Notes under the pieces: model-generated
The model's database searches: none
What the model saw: the letters and a program-made list of their open reading frames with translations, nothing else
What the model was told of the DNA's origin: nothing
Part shown: piece by piece, positions 14,731-22,681 of the stretch
Layout of the letters: every line of letters begins with the position of its first letter
How positions within the stretch are numbered: position 1 is the first letter of the stretch
Source of the DNA: Acidimicrobiales bacterium
GTDB taxonomy: Bacteria > Actinomycetota > Acidimicrobiia > Acidimicrobiales > Iamiaceae
DNA: 64,000 nt
Assembly (NCBI GenBank): GCA_035630295.1
Contig: DASQKY010000020.1
Location: 62,001 to 126,000, forward strand
Direction of reading: 5' to 3'
Program-made: the position numbers and the translations under genes

Positions 14731-15582
14731 GTGATCCGGCTCGACGCGGCGACCGTGCTCCTGCAGTGGAGCGTCGGGGGCCTGGCCCTGCTGTGGGTCA
14801 CCACCCGCCGACGCGAGGTGGGGTTGGGCTACGGGTGGCTGATGCGGGGGACCTTCGGCCTGCTGGCCCTGGCCGGGGCCGTGATCGGCCTGCGGGTCGA
14901 CCCGGTGTGGGGTCGGGACCTGGCCGCCGTGGCCGTGGCCGTGGCCACCGGGGCCGCCCTGGCCGTGTCGATCGTCCGGCGGTCGGCCGGCGTGGCCGGC
15001 CAGCGGGTCCGGGTCGAGCGGCGGACCGCCCGGGTGGCGGCCATGACCGGCATCGACCGGGCCGAGCAGCGCTTCGAGACCGGGGCCCCCGAGTTCCCCC
15101 CCGCCCTCGACCTGGTGGCCCCGGCCGTGGGCCTGGTGGGCCTGGTGGCGGCCGGGGTGGCGGCCGGGTCCCCGGTGTGGCTGTCGGTGGCCCGCACCGT
15201 GGTCGGCGCCCTGTTCCTGGGGGCCATCACCGACGCCATGCTCCTGGGCCACTGGTACCTGGTGCAGCCCGGCCTGGCCCGGGGTCCGTTGCTGGAGCTG
15301 GTGCGGGCCACCGCGGTGGTGTGGCCGGCCGAGGTGGCGCTCCTGTTGGTGCCGACCGGCATGGCCTCGGTGGTGGCCGGCACCATCGACGACGGCTACG
15401 GCGGCATCCTGGGCTGGACCTGGATCACCTGCGCGGCCACCACCCTGGGCCTGCTGGCCGTCACCCGGGCGGCTCTGCGGGAGCGGGAGTACTCGGCCGT
15501 CATGGCCGCCACCGGCCTGCTCTACCTGGCCATCCTCACCGCCTTCGGCACCGACCTGATCGCCCGGGCCCTGCTGGCCTGA
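14731..15582 (+). CDS. Multi-span membrane protein of unknown function
   Basis: 283 residues, about 8 predicted membrane helices separated by short loops. The longest soluble part (about 90-125, RVRVERRTARVAAMTGIDRAEQR) is basic and probably cytoplasmic. Helix 5 ends in DAMLLGHWYLVQPGL; the buried His-Trp-Tyr could bind a cofactor, but this is speculation. I recognise it only as a conserved actinobacterial hypothetical protein. The GTG at 14731 is supported by the TAGGTT box 8 bases upstream; an ATG at 14677 would add a basic, antisense-like stretch. Confidence 0.8.
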   Translation: MIRLDAATVLLQWSVGGLALLWVTTRRREVGLGYGWLMRGTFGLLALAGAVIGLRVDPVWGRDLAAVAVAVATGAALAVSIVRRSAGVAGQRVRVERRTARVAAMTGIDRAEQRFETGAPEFPPALDLVAPAVGLVGLVAAGVAAGSPVWLSVARTVVGALFLGAITDAMLLGHWYLVQPGLARGPLLELVRATAVVWPAEVALLLVPTGMASVVAGTIDDGYGGILGWTWITCAATTLGLLAVTRAALREREYSAVMAATGLLYLAILTAFGTDLIARALLA

Positions 15583-15600
15583 TCCGAGCCCAGCCGCGCC

Positions 15601-16377
15601 TCAGGGGTGGGGGAGGTGGAGGGTGGCGCGGAGGGCGAGGTGGTCGGTGCCGGGGAGGGGGAGGCGTTCCAGGGCTGCGACCCGGACGTCCGCCGAGGTG
15701 ACCACGTGGTCGAGGGCCAGGAGGGGTGGGAGCCGGGAGCGCCGGGGGTCGCGGACCGGCCAGGTGGGCAGCCAGCGCTGGCCCAGGACGGCTTGGGCGT
15801 CGACCAGCGCGTGGGCCCGCAGATTGCGGCGGAAGGCCCGGTGGCCGCCGGTGGCGTTCCAGTCGCCGGCCAGCACGACCGGGCCGGCCACCTCGCCGGC
15901 CACCGCCGCGGTGGCGGCCAGGGTGTCGTGCCAGGGTCCCACGTCACGGTCGAAGATCGGGGCCTGGGTGTGGACCGGCACCACCCGCACCGGCATGCGG
16001 CCCACGGCCAGGTCGACCACCAGGCCGGGGCGGCCGCCCAGGCTGCGGGACTCGGCCCGGATGACCGGGTGCCGGCTGGCCACCAGCGCCCCGAAGAAGC
16101 CCTCGTCGGGCCAGGCCGCGGCGTGGGGCCAGCGCCGGGCCAGGCCCGCCCCGTCCAGGGCGTCCACCGTCGTGTCGGTGGCCTCCACCACCAGCACCGC
16201 GTCGGCGTCCAGGGCCACCAGGGCCTCGGCCTGGGCCCTCGTGTCGCGGGTCGAGCGGGCCACGTTGGCCGCCACCACCGTGAACCGGCGCCGCCCCGTC
16301 GGCGCCCGGTCGGCGCCCTCGGCCGGGGTGTCGGGCCGGGCCAGCAGCGGCAGGAACGACTCGGCCGACAGGCCCAA
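15601..16377 (-). CDS. Endonuclease/exonuclease/phosphatase family protein
   Basis: 258 residues, single EEP domain (PF03372). The metal- and phosphate-site residues are present: Asn in VVAANVARST, Glu in VLVVEATDTT, His in VPVHTQAP, the GDWNATGG motif, LDHVVTS, and the terminal catalytic TDHLALRATL. These enzymes cut phosphodiester bonds in DNA, lipids or small molecules; the substrate is not clear. Start is uncertain: the frame has no ATG or GTG before the domain, and TTG at 16377 is the best choice. It follows metH by 41 bases on the same strand and may be co-transcribed. Confidence 0.83.
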   Translation of the reverse strand: MGLSAESFLPLLARPDTPAEGADRAPTGRRRFTVVAANVARSTRDTRAQAEALVALDADAVLVVEATDTTVDALDGAGLARRWPHAAAWPDEGFFGALVASRHPVIRAESRSLGGRPGLVVDLAVGRMPVRVVPVHTQAPIFDRDVGPWHDTLAATAAVAGEVAGPVVLAGDWNATGGHRAFRRNLRAHALVDAQAVLGQRWLPTWPVRDPRRSRLPPLLALDHVVTSADVRVAALERLPLPGTDHLALRATLHLPHP

Positions 16378-16418
16378 CCGGCGGACCCGGAGGGCGGCCC
16401 GGCCGGGTGCTGTGGTCC

Positions 16419-19400
16419 TCAGCGGACCACGAAGTACTTGGCCTGCGGGTGGTGCAGGACGATGGCGGACGTGGTCTGCTCGGGCTGGAACTGGTAGCCG
16501 GTGTCCTCGCTGACCTCGATGCCGATGCGGGCCACGTCGAGCAGCTCGGCCACCCGCTGGTTGTCCTCCAGGTCGGGGCACGCCGGGTAGCCCCACGAGT
16601 ACCGGCCGCCCCGGTACTGCTGCTTGAACAGGCCGGCCAGGGAGGGCCCGTCCTCCTCGGCGAAGCCCCACTCCTCGCGGATGCGGCGGTGCCACAGCTC
16701 GGCCAGGGCCTCGGCCATCTCCACCCCCAGGCCGTGCAGCAGGAGGTAGTCCTGGTACTTGTCCGCCGCGAACAGCTCGGCGGTGCGCTCCGACACCGCG
16801 GCCCCCATGGTCACGATGTGGAAGGCGACGTAGTCCAGCTCGTCGTCCTCGATGGGCTTGACCAGGTCGCTGATGCACTGGTGGGGCGCCACGCGGGAGC
16901 GGGGGAACCGGAAGCGGGTGATCTCGCCGTCGCGGGACTCGTCGGACCAGATGACGATGTCCTGCCCGTCGCGGTTGGCCGGGTAGTAGCCGTAGACCAC
17001 GGCCGGGTTGAGCAGGCCCTCGGTCACGGCCTGGGCCAGCTGGGCCCGGAGCATGGGCCGCATCCGCTCGCGGAACTCGTCGTTGGTCTCCTTGGTGCCG
17101 GCCGCGCCACCAGCCGCGGCCGGTCGGACCTCGGGGCGGAACTGCCACTGGTTGCGGAACAGGGCCGTCTCGTTGATGTAGGCGGCGATGTCGTCCAGGG
17201 CGATGCCCTTCACCACCTTGGACCCGGTGAAGGGGGGCACGAACACCTCGTTGCCCCGCTCCAGCCCCTCCCAGGTGTCGGGGACGTCGTCGCCGTCGGT
17301 GGCGCCGGCGTCGCGGCCCCCGAAGCGGCCGGCCAGCTGCACCTCGGACGCGCTGGGGACCACGCCCCACTCGGGGTCGTCGGCGCCGGGGTCGCGCTTG
17401 ATCTCGCCCAGGCGGTCCATGACGTGCAGGCCCTCGAAGGCGTCCTTGCCGTAGAACAGGCGCCCCCCGTACACGTTGCGCAGGTCGCGCTCGACGTAGG
17501 TGCGGGTCAGGGCGGCGCCGCCCAGCAGGATGGGCACCTGGAGGTCGCGGGCGTTCAGCTCCTCCAGGTTGTCCCGCATGATGAGGGTGGACTTGACCAG
17601 CAGGCCGCTCATGCCGATGGCGTCGGCCTCGACCTCCAGGGCCTTCTCGATCATGTCGGAGATGGAGACCTTGATGCCGAGGTTGACGACGTCGTAGCCG
17701 TTGTTGGTGAGGATGATGTCGACCAGGTTCTTGCCGATGTCGTGGACGTCGCCCTTCACCGTGGCCAACACGATGCGGCCCTTGCCGCTGTCGCCCTCGA
17801 CCTTCTCCATGAACTGCTCGAGGTAGGCCACCGAGGCCTTCATGGTCTCGGCCGACTGGAGCACGAACGGGAGCTGCATCTCGCCCGCGCCGAACAGGTC
17901 GCCCACCACCTTCATGCCGGCCAGCAGGACCTCGTTGACGATCTGGAGGGCGGTGAACCCGCCGGCCAGGGCCTCGTCGAGCTCGGCGATGAGGCCGTCG
18001 CGCTCGCCGTCGATGATGCGCTGGCTGAGGCGCCGGTCGACGGGCCAGTCGGAGCGGTCCTCCTGCTCGACGGCCTGGACCTTCACGTCGGCGAAGATCT
18101 CCAACAGCTTGTGCAGGGGGTCGTAGCCGGCGTCGCCGCCGGAGAGCAGGCCATCGACGCCGCGCCGGTCGTAGATGAGGTCGAGGCAGACGTCGCGCTG
18201 CTCGTCGGGGATGCGCGCCAGGGGCAGGATCTTGGAGGCGTGGACGATGGCCGAGTCCAGGCCGTGCTTCACGCACTCGGCGATGAACACCGAGTTCAGG
18301 ACGTGACGGCTGGCCGGGTTCAACCCGAAGCTCACGTTGGACACGCCCAGGGTGGTGTGGGCCCCGGGGATCTCCTCCTTGATGCGCCGGATGGCCTCCA
18401 TGGTGGCCATGGCGTCGGAGCGCAGGTCCTCGTCGCCGGTGGAGAGCGGGAAGGTGAGGGCGTCGAAGATGAGGTCGGTGGGGTCCAGCCCGTAGGTGCC
18501 GACGGCCAGGTCGGTGATGCGGTGGGCCACGCGCAGCTTCCACTCGACGTCGCGGGCCTGGCCCTCCTCGTCGATGAGCAGGCAGATCACCGCCGCCCCG
18601 TACTCGCGGGCCAGGGAGAAGACCCGGTCCAGGCGGCTGCCCTCGGCGAAGCCGTCCTCCAGGTTGGCCGAGTTGAGGATGGCCCGGCCCCCGATCCACT
18701 GCAGGCCGGCCTCCATCACCTGGGGCTCGGTGGAGTCCATGACCAGGGGCGCGTTGGCCTGGGTGGCGAACCGGCTGGCCAGTTCGTCCATGTCGCCGGT
18801 GCCGTCGCGGCCCACGTAGTCGACGCACACGTCGAGGACGTGGGCCCCCTCCTTGATCTGGGCGTTGGCCATGGCCGAGCACGTGTCCCAGTCGCCCTCC
18901 AGCAGGGCCTCGCGGAACTTCTTGGACCCGTTGGCGTTGGTGCGCTCGCCGATCATCAGGAACGAGGCGTCCTGCTCCAGCGGGACGGCCGAGTAGATCG
19001 AGGTGACCGACGGCTCGAAGGTGGGGGTGCGGGGGGCCGGCGTGAGCGACGGCGCCATCTCGGCCAGCAGCTTGATGAACTCGGGCGTGGTGCCGCAGCA
19101 GCCGCCGATGACCTGGACGCCCATCTCCTCCACGAAGCGGCGCTGGTGGTCGCGCAGCTGCTCGGGCTGGAGGTCGTAGTGCATGGCCCCGTCCACCACC
19201 GAGGGCAGGCCGGCGTTGGGCAGGCAGGAGATGGGGGTGCGGGCATGGGCCGAGAGGTGGCGCAGGTGCTCGCTCATCTCGGTGGGGCCGGTGGCGCAGT
19301 TGAGCCCGATGATGTCGATCTTGAGGGGCTCGATGGCGGCCAGGGCGGCACCGATCTCGGTGCCCAGCAGCATGCGCCCGGTCAGCTCCATGGTCACCTG

Positions 19401-19976
19401 GGCCTGGATGGGCACCGGCCGGTCCAGGCGGGTCATGGCCCGGCGCGAGCCGATGACCGCGGCCTTCATGGCCAGCAGGTCGAAGTGGGTCTCCAGGATG
19501 AGCAGGTCGACCCCGCCCTCCAGGAGGGCGTCGGCCGCCTCCTCGTAGGCGTCGCGCAGGGCGGCGAAGCGGATCTGGCCCAGGGACGGGGCCTTGGTGC
19601 CCGGCCCCAGGGAGCCGGCCACGTACCGGGGCCGGTCGGGGGTGGAGAAGCCGTCGGCCACCTCGCGGGCGATGCGGGCGTTGGCCAGGGCGATCTCGTG
19701 GCTGCGCTCAGGGACGTCGTACTCGCCGAGGGGCACCGCGAAGGCGCCGAAGGTGTTGGTCTCCACCACGTCGGCCCCGACCTCGAAGTAGGCCGAGTGG
19801 AGGGCGGCCACCACGTCGGGCCGGGTCACGCCCAGGATGTCGGTGCAGCCCTCGAAGGCGGGGCCGCCGTAGTCGTCGAGGCTGAGGTCCTGCTCCTGGA
19901 TCCACGTGCCGGTGGCCCCGTCGTAGACGACGACCCTCTCGGCCACGGCCTCCATGAACGTGTTCCGACGACCCAT
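16419..19976 (-). CDS. metH: Cobalamin-dependent methionine synthase
   Basis: 1185 residues with all four MetH modules in order. The homocysteine-binding barrel (about 10-320) has zinc cysteines in GLNCATG (about 226) and GGCCGTTP (about 292). The pterin-binding barrel (about 345-610) includes MIGERTNANGS. The B12 cap and domain (about 640-870) has DVHDIGKN (His ligand about 742). The AdoMet reactivation domain (about 900-1185) has GGRYSWGYPACPDLEDN. It transfers the methyl of methyl-tetrahydrofolate to homocysteine. ATG at 19976 with TAGCCT six bases upstream suggests a leaderless mRNA. I see no cobalamin riboswitch in the 111-bp divergent gap to uppS. Confidence 0.98.
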   Translation of the reverse strand: MGRRNTFMEAVAERVVVYDGATGTWIQEQDLSLDDYGGPAFEGCTDILGVTRPDVVAALHSAYFEVGADVVETNTFGAFAVPLGEYDVPERSHEIALANARIAREVADGFSTPDRPRYVAGSLGPGTKAPSLGQIRFAALRDAYEEAADALLEGGVDLLILETHFDLLAMKAAVIGSRRAMTRLDRPVPIQAQVTMELTGRMLLGTEIGAALAAIEPLKIDIIGLNCATGPTEMSEHLRHLSAHARTPISCLPNAGLPSVVDGAMHYDLQPEQLRDHQRRFVEEMGVQVIGGCCGTTPEFIKLLAEMAPSLTPAPRTPTFEPSVTSIYSAVPLEQDASFLMIGERTNANGSKKFREALLEGDWDTCSAMANAQIKEGAHVLDVCVDYVGRDGTGDMDELASRFATQANAPLVMDSTEPQVMEAGLQWIGGRAILNSANLEDGFAEGSRLDRVFSLAREYGAAVICLLIDEEGQARDVEWKLRVAHRITDLAVGTYGLDPTDLIFDALTFPLSTGDEDLRSDAMATMEAIRRIKEEIPGAHTTLGVSNVSFGLNPASRHVLNSVFIAECVKHGLDSAIVHASKILPLARIPDEQRDVCLDLIYDRRGVDGLLSGGDAGYDPLHKLLEIFADVKVQAVEQEDRSDWPVDRRLSQRIIDGERDGLIAELDEALAGGFTALQIVNEVLLAGMKVVGDLFGAGEMQLPFVLQSAETMKASVAYLEQFMEKVEGDSGKGRIVLATVKGDVHDIGKNLVDIILTNNGYDVVNLGIKVSISDMIEKALEVEADAIGMSGLLVKSTLIMRDNLEELNARDLQVPILLGGAALTRTYVERDLRNVYGGRLFYGKDAFEGLHVMDRLGEIKRDPGADDPEWGVVPSASEVQLAGRFGGRDAGATDGDDVPDTWEGLERGNEVFVPPFTGSKVVKGIALDDIAAYINETALFRNQWQFRPEVRPAAAGGAAGTKETNDEFRERMRPMLRAQLAQAVTEGLLNPAVVYGYYPANRDGQDIVIWSDESRDGEITRFRFPRSRVAPHQCISDLVKPIEDDELDYVAFHIVTMGAAVSERTAELFAADKYQDYLLLHGLGVEMAEALAELWHRRIREEWGFAEEDGPSLAGLFKQQYRGGRYSWGYPACPDLEDNQRVAELLDVARIGIEVSEDTGYQFQPEQTTSAIVLHHPQAKYFVVR

Positions 19977-19982
19977 CGGGCC

Positions 19983-19988
19983 AGGCTA
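19983..19988 (-). promoter_or_regulatory. -10 box TAGCCT, leaderless metH
   Basis: On the minus strand TAGCCT precedes the metH ATG by exactly 6 bases, with no ribosome site. Confidence 0.5.
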
Positions 19989-20075
19989 CCGATGCCCCTC
20001 CGGTGCTGGCCCATCCCATTTTTCCGCGCCCTCCCGGGACCTCTGTGCCTTCTGTGGCTCCTGTGCCCCCGCCGG

Positions 20076-20081
20076 TACTGT
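20076..20081 (+). promoter_or_regulatory. -10 box TACTGT, leaderless uppS
   Basis: TACTGT, 6 bases before the ATG at 20088. Confidence 0.5.
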
Positions 20082-20087
20082 GCGGCC

Positions 20088-20855
20088 ATGCGCATCATCG
20101 AGGCCGACCAGGTCCCCGACGTGCGGGCCGGGGAGATCCCGGCCCACGTCGGGGTCATCATGGACGGCAACGGGCGGTGGGCCCAGATGCGCTCGCTGAC
20201 CCGCTCCGAGGGCCACGCCGCGGCCGAGGCCGCGGTGGTGGCCACCGTCGACGCCTGCCTCGACCTCGGCGTGTCGTGGCTGTCGGCCTACGCCTTCTCC
20301 ACCGAGAACTGGACCCGTGACGAGGAGGAGGTGGGCTTCCTCATGCGCTTCGACGAGTGGCTCCTCCGCAAGGAGCGGCGCGACGAGCTCGACGAGAAGG
20401 GCGTGCAGATCCGGTTCCTGGGCCGCACCGACGACCCCCGCATCCCCCCCGCCTCCCGGGACTGGCTGGCCGAGACCACCGCCCTCACCGCCGGCAACAC
20501 CCGCATGGTGCTGGGCATCGCCTTCAACTACGGGGGCCGGGCCGAGATCGTCGACGCCGCCCGGCGCCTGGTGGCCGCCGGGGTGGACCCCGACGAGGTC
20601 ACCGAGGCGAGCCTGGCCGCCGGCCTCTACGCCCCCGACATGCCCGACATGGACCTGGTGGTGCGGACCTCCAGCGAGCACCGGCTGAGCAACTTCTTCC
20701 CGTGGCAGTCCACCTACGCCGAGCTGGTGTTCCTCGACACCTTGTGGCCCGACTTCCGCGAGGGCCACCTCTACTCGGCGGTGGCCGAGTACCAGGCTCG
20801 CCGCCGTCGCATGGGCGCGGCCAGCGTGGCCTCCTCGGGCCCGGCCCCGGCCTGA
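20088..20855 (+). CDS. uppS: Isoprenyl transferase (undecaprenyl diphosphate synthase family)
   Basis: 255 residues, cis-prenyltransferase. VGVIMDGNGRWAQMR (catalytic Asp at about 25), FSTENWTRDEEEV and the C-terminal signature VVRTSSEHRLSNFFPWQST are all present. It condenses isopentenyl diphosphate units onto farnesyl-type primers to make the lipid carrier used by peptidoglycan and the EPS pathway nearby. Product length cannot be set from sequence; actinobacteria often have two such enzymes. ATG with a leaderless-type -10 box; a trans-prenyl synthase follows after 56 bp. Confidence 0.96.
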   Translation: MRIIEADQVPDVRAGEIPAHVGVIMDGNGRWAQMRSLTRSEGHAAAEAAVVATVDACLDLGVSWLSAYAFSTENWTRDEEEVGFLMRFDEWLLRKERRDELDEKGVQIRFLGRTDDPRIPPASRDWLAETTALTAGNTRMVLGIAFNYGGRAEIVDAARRLVAAGVDPDEVTEASLAAGLYAPDMPDMDLVVRTSSEHRLSNFFPWQSTYAELVFLDTLWPDFREGHLYSAVAEYQARRRRMGAASVASSGPAPA

Positions 20856-20899
20856 CCCGGCGGCCCGCTCCGAGTGGCCGGGGGCCCGGGGTCGGTCGG

Positions 20900-20905
20900 T
20901 ACGCT
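20900..20905 (+). promoter_or_regulatory. -10 box TACGCT, leaderless start at 20912
   Basis: TACGCT, 6 bases before the ATG at 20912. Confidence 0.5.
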
Positions 20906-20911
20906 CCGGGC

Positions 20912-21943
20912 ATGACCCCGGCGGACCTCGCCTCGCTCCTCGCCCTGCCGGGACTGCCCGAGGGCCTCGTCGCCGTCGAGACCGAGCTCGACCGGGCCGT
21001 GGTCGTCGACCGGGCCGAGATCGAGGCCCCGGCCCGCCGGGTGGTGCTGGGCGGGGGCAAGCGCCTGCGCCCGGCCCTGGCCCTGGCCTGCGGGGTGGCG
21101 GCCGCCGAGCGCGAGCCGGACGCCGTGCTCGACGTCCACGTGGTGGCCGGGGCCACCGCCGCCGAGCTGGTCCAGGCCGGCTCCCTGATCCACGACGACA
21201 TCATGGACAGCGCCGAGGAGCGGCGGGGCGTGCCCACCATCAACTCGGTGGAGGGCCCCAACCAGGCCCTGCTGGTGGGGGACTTCCTGCTGGCCCGGGC
21301 CGGGCAGCTGGCCGCCGGGGTGAGCCGGGAGGTGGCCGCCTACCTGGCCGCCGCCATCGCCGACCTCTGCGTGGGCCAGTCGGCCGAGGTGACCACCCTG
21401 TTCGACGCCGGGCGCAGCGTGAACGCCTACCTGGACTCCATCCGGGGCAAGACCGCGGCCCTGTTCCGGGCCTCGTGCGAGATCGGGGCGGCGGCCGCCG
21501 GGGCCCCCACCGACGCCGTCACCGCGGTGGCCGCCTACGGCACCGCCTTCGGCATGGCCTTCCAGATCATCGACGACGTGCTGGACCTGGTCTCCACAGC
21601 GGAGGCCCTGGGCAAGCCGGTGGGCAACGACATCCGTGAGGGCGTCTACAGCCTGCCGGTGCTGCTGGCCCTGGCCGGCCCGGACGGCGTGGCCCTCCGC
21701 TCCCGCCTGGGCCACGCCCCGGGCGACGGCGAGGTGGGCCACGCCCTGGCCCTGGTGCGGGCCTCCGCCGGCGTGGCCGCCGCCCTGGACCGGGCCCGGT
21801 CCTTCAACGAGGAGGCCGCCGCCGCCCTGGCTGCCCTCCCGCCCAGCCCCACCCGGGACGGGCTGGCCGCCCTGCCCGGCCGCTACCTGGACTGGGCCCT
21901 GGAGCAGAAGGCCCCGGACCTGGTCGTCGCCACCGGCGGCTGA
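20912..21943 (+). CDS. Trans-polyprenyl diphosphate synthase
   Basis: 343 residues. GGGKRLRPALALACG, the first aspartate-rich motif LIHDDIMDSAEERRG (about 93-107), the Lys of RGKTAALFRAS and the second motif FQIIDDVLDLV (about 215) identify a long-chain E-isoprenyl diphosphate synthase (PF00348), making geranylgeranyl or longer chains for menaquinone or carotenoid. The residues just ahead of the first motif (AELVQAGSLIHDD) are small, which favours a long product. Chain length is inference. Own leaderless promoter, hairpin terminator after it. Confidence 0.95.
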   Translation: MTPADLASLLALPGLPEGLVAVETELDRAVVVDRAEIEAPARRVVLGGGKRLRPALALACGVAAAEREPDAVLDVHVVAGATAAELVQAGSLIHDDIMDSAEERRGVPTINSVEGPNQALLVGDFLLARAGQLAAGVSREVAAYLAAAIADLCVGQSAEVTTLFDAGRSVNAYLDSIRGKTAALFRASCEIGAAAAGAPTDAVTAVAAYGTAFGMAFQIIDDVLDLVSTAEALGKPVGNDIREGVYSLPVLLALAGPDGVALRSRLGHAPGDGEVGHALALVRASAGVAAALDRARSFNEEAAAALAALPPSPTRDGLAALPGRYLDWALEQKAPDLVVATGG

Positions 21944-21953
21944 CCCTGGCTTT

Positions 21954-21973
21954 CCCGGCACGGAGGTGCCGGG
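21954..21973 (+). terminator. Hairpin after polyprenyl synthase
   Basis: CCCGGCAC and GTGCCGGG pair perfectly (8 bp) around GGAG, 11 bases after the stop codon. Confidence 0.6.
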
Positions 21974-22025
21974 ATGTCGGGCTCACCCGTGCTCGGCATG
22001 GGGGTGGCCTTCGACCGGCACGCCG

Positions 22026-22031
22026 TAGGGT
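22026..22031 (+). promoter_or_regulatory. -10 box TAGGGT, leaderless start at 22039
   Basis: TAGGGT, 7 bases before the GTG at 22039. Confidence 0.5.
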
Positions 22032-22038
22032 CGGGACG

Positions 22039-22575
22039 GTGAGGATCTACACTCGCAAGGGCGACGACGGCACCACCGGGCTCCTCTACGGCGGCCGGGT
22101 GGCCAAGGACTCGGCCCGGCCCGAGGCCTACGGCCAGATCGACGAGGCCCAGGCGTTCATCGGGGTGGCCCGGGCCCACGTCGAGCCGGGCGGCGAGCTG
22201 GATCGGATACTGGTCGACATCGAGCGCGACCTGTGGGTCCTCATGGCCGACCTGGCCACCGACACCGCCAACCGCGGCAAGCTCACGCCCGGCACCACCC
22301 TGGCCACCGACGAGATGGTGGTGGCGCTGGAGGCCCTGATCGACGACGTGGAAGGCCGCTTCACTTCCCCCGACGAGTTCGTGGTGCCCGGCCAGACGGT
22401 GGTGGCCGCCCACCTCGACGTGGCCCGCACCGTGGTCCGCCGGGCCGAGCGGGTGGCCGTCTCCCTGGCCCCGGAGAGCACCGCGGCCCTGGCCTACCTG
22501 AACCGCCTGTCCGACCTGCTGTGGGTGCTGGCCCGTTGGCAGGAAGGCACCTCCGTCACCACCCGCTCGGTCTGA
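22039..22575 (+). CDS. pduO: PduO-type cob(I)alamin adenosyltransferase
   Basis: 178 residues, five-helix bundle. The ATP-binding N-terminus is RIYTRKGDDGTTGLLYGGRV and the trimer-interface helix carries VVRRAERVAVSL, both diagnostic for PduO/MMAB enzymes. It converts cob(I)alamin plus ATP to adenosylcobalamin. The likely customer in this window is methylmalonyl-CoA mutase (38915-41059), which MeaB would help load. GTG start with a leaderless-type -10 box; single gene. Confidence 0.95.
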   Translation: MRIYTRKGDDGTTGLLYGGRVAKDSARPEAYGQIDEAQAFIGVARAHVEPGGELDRILVDIERDLWVLMADLATDTANRGKLTPGTTLATDEMVVALEALIDDVEGRFTSPDEFVVPGQTVVAAHLDVARTVVRRAERVAVSLAPESTAALAYLNRLSDLLWVLARWQEGTSVTTRSV

Positions 22576-22681
22576 CCGCGGCGGTCCCGGTCCGAACCGG
22601 CTCGTCCGGGCGGACATGATCCCTGCAGCCGGCCCGCGCCGCGCTGCCATCGCCCGACCCCGCTCGCCCTGGAGGCGTCCC

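Noticed and set aside
20044-20067. Short direct repeats TGTGCC around 20044-20067
   Set aside because: Only two six-base copies in a T/G-rich stretch; not distinguishable from chance.
19977-20087. Possible cobalamin riboswitch ahead of metH
   Set aside because: The gap is 111 bases and shared with uppS. I could not find the B12-box core, and the leaderless -10 box leaves no leader.
22616-22681. ATG at 22616 as start of the aminopeptidase
   Set aside because: No ribosome site, arginine-rich extension; GTG at 22682 has GGAGG at good spacing.
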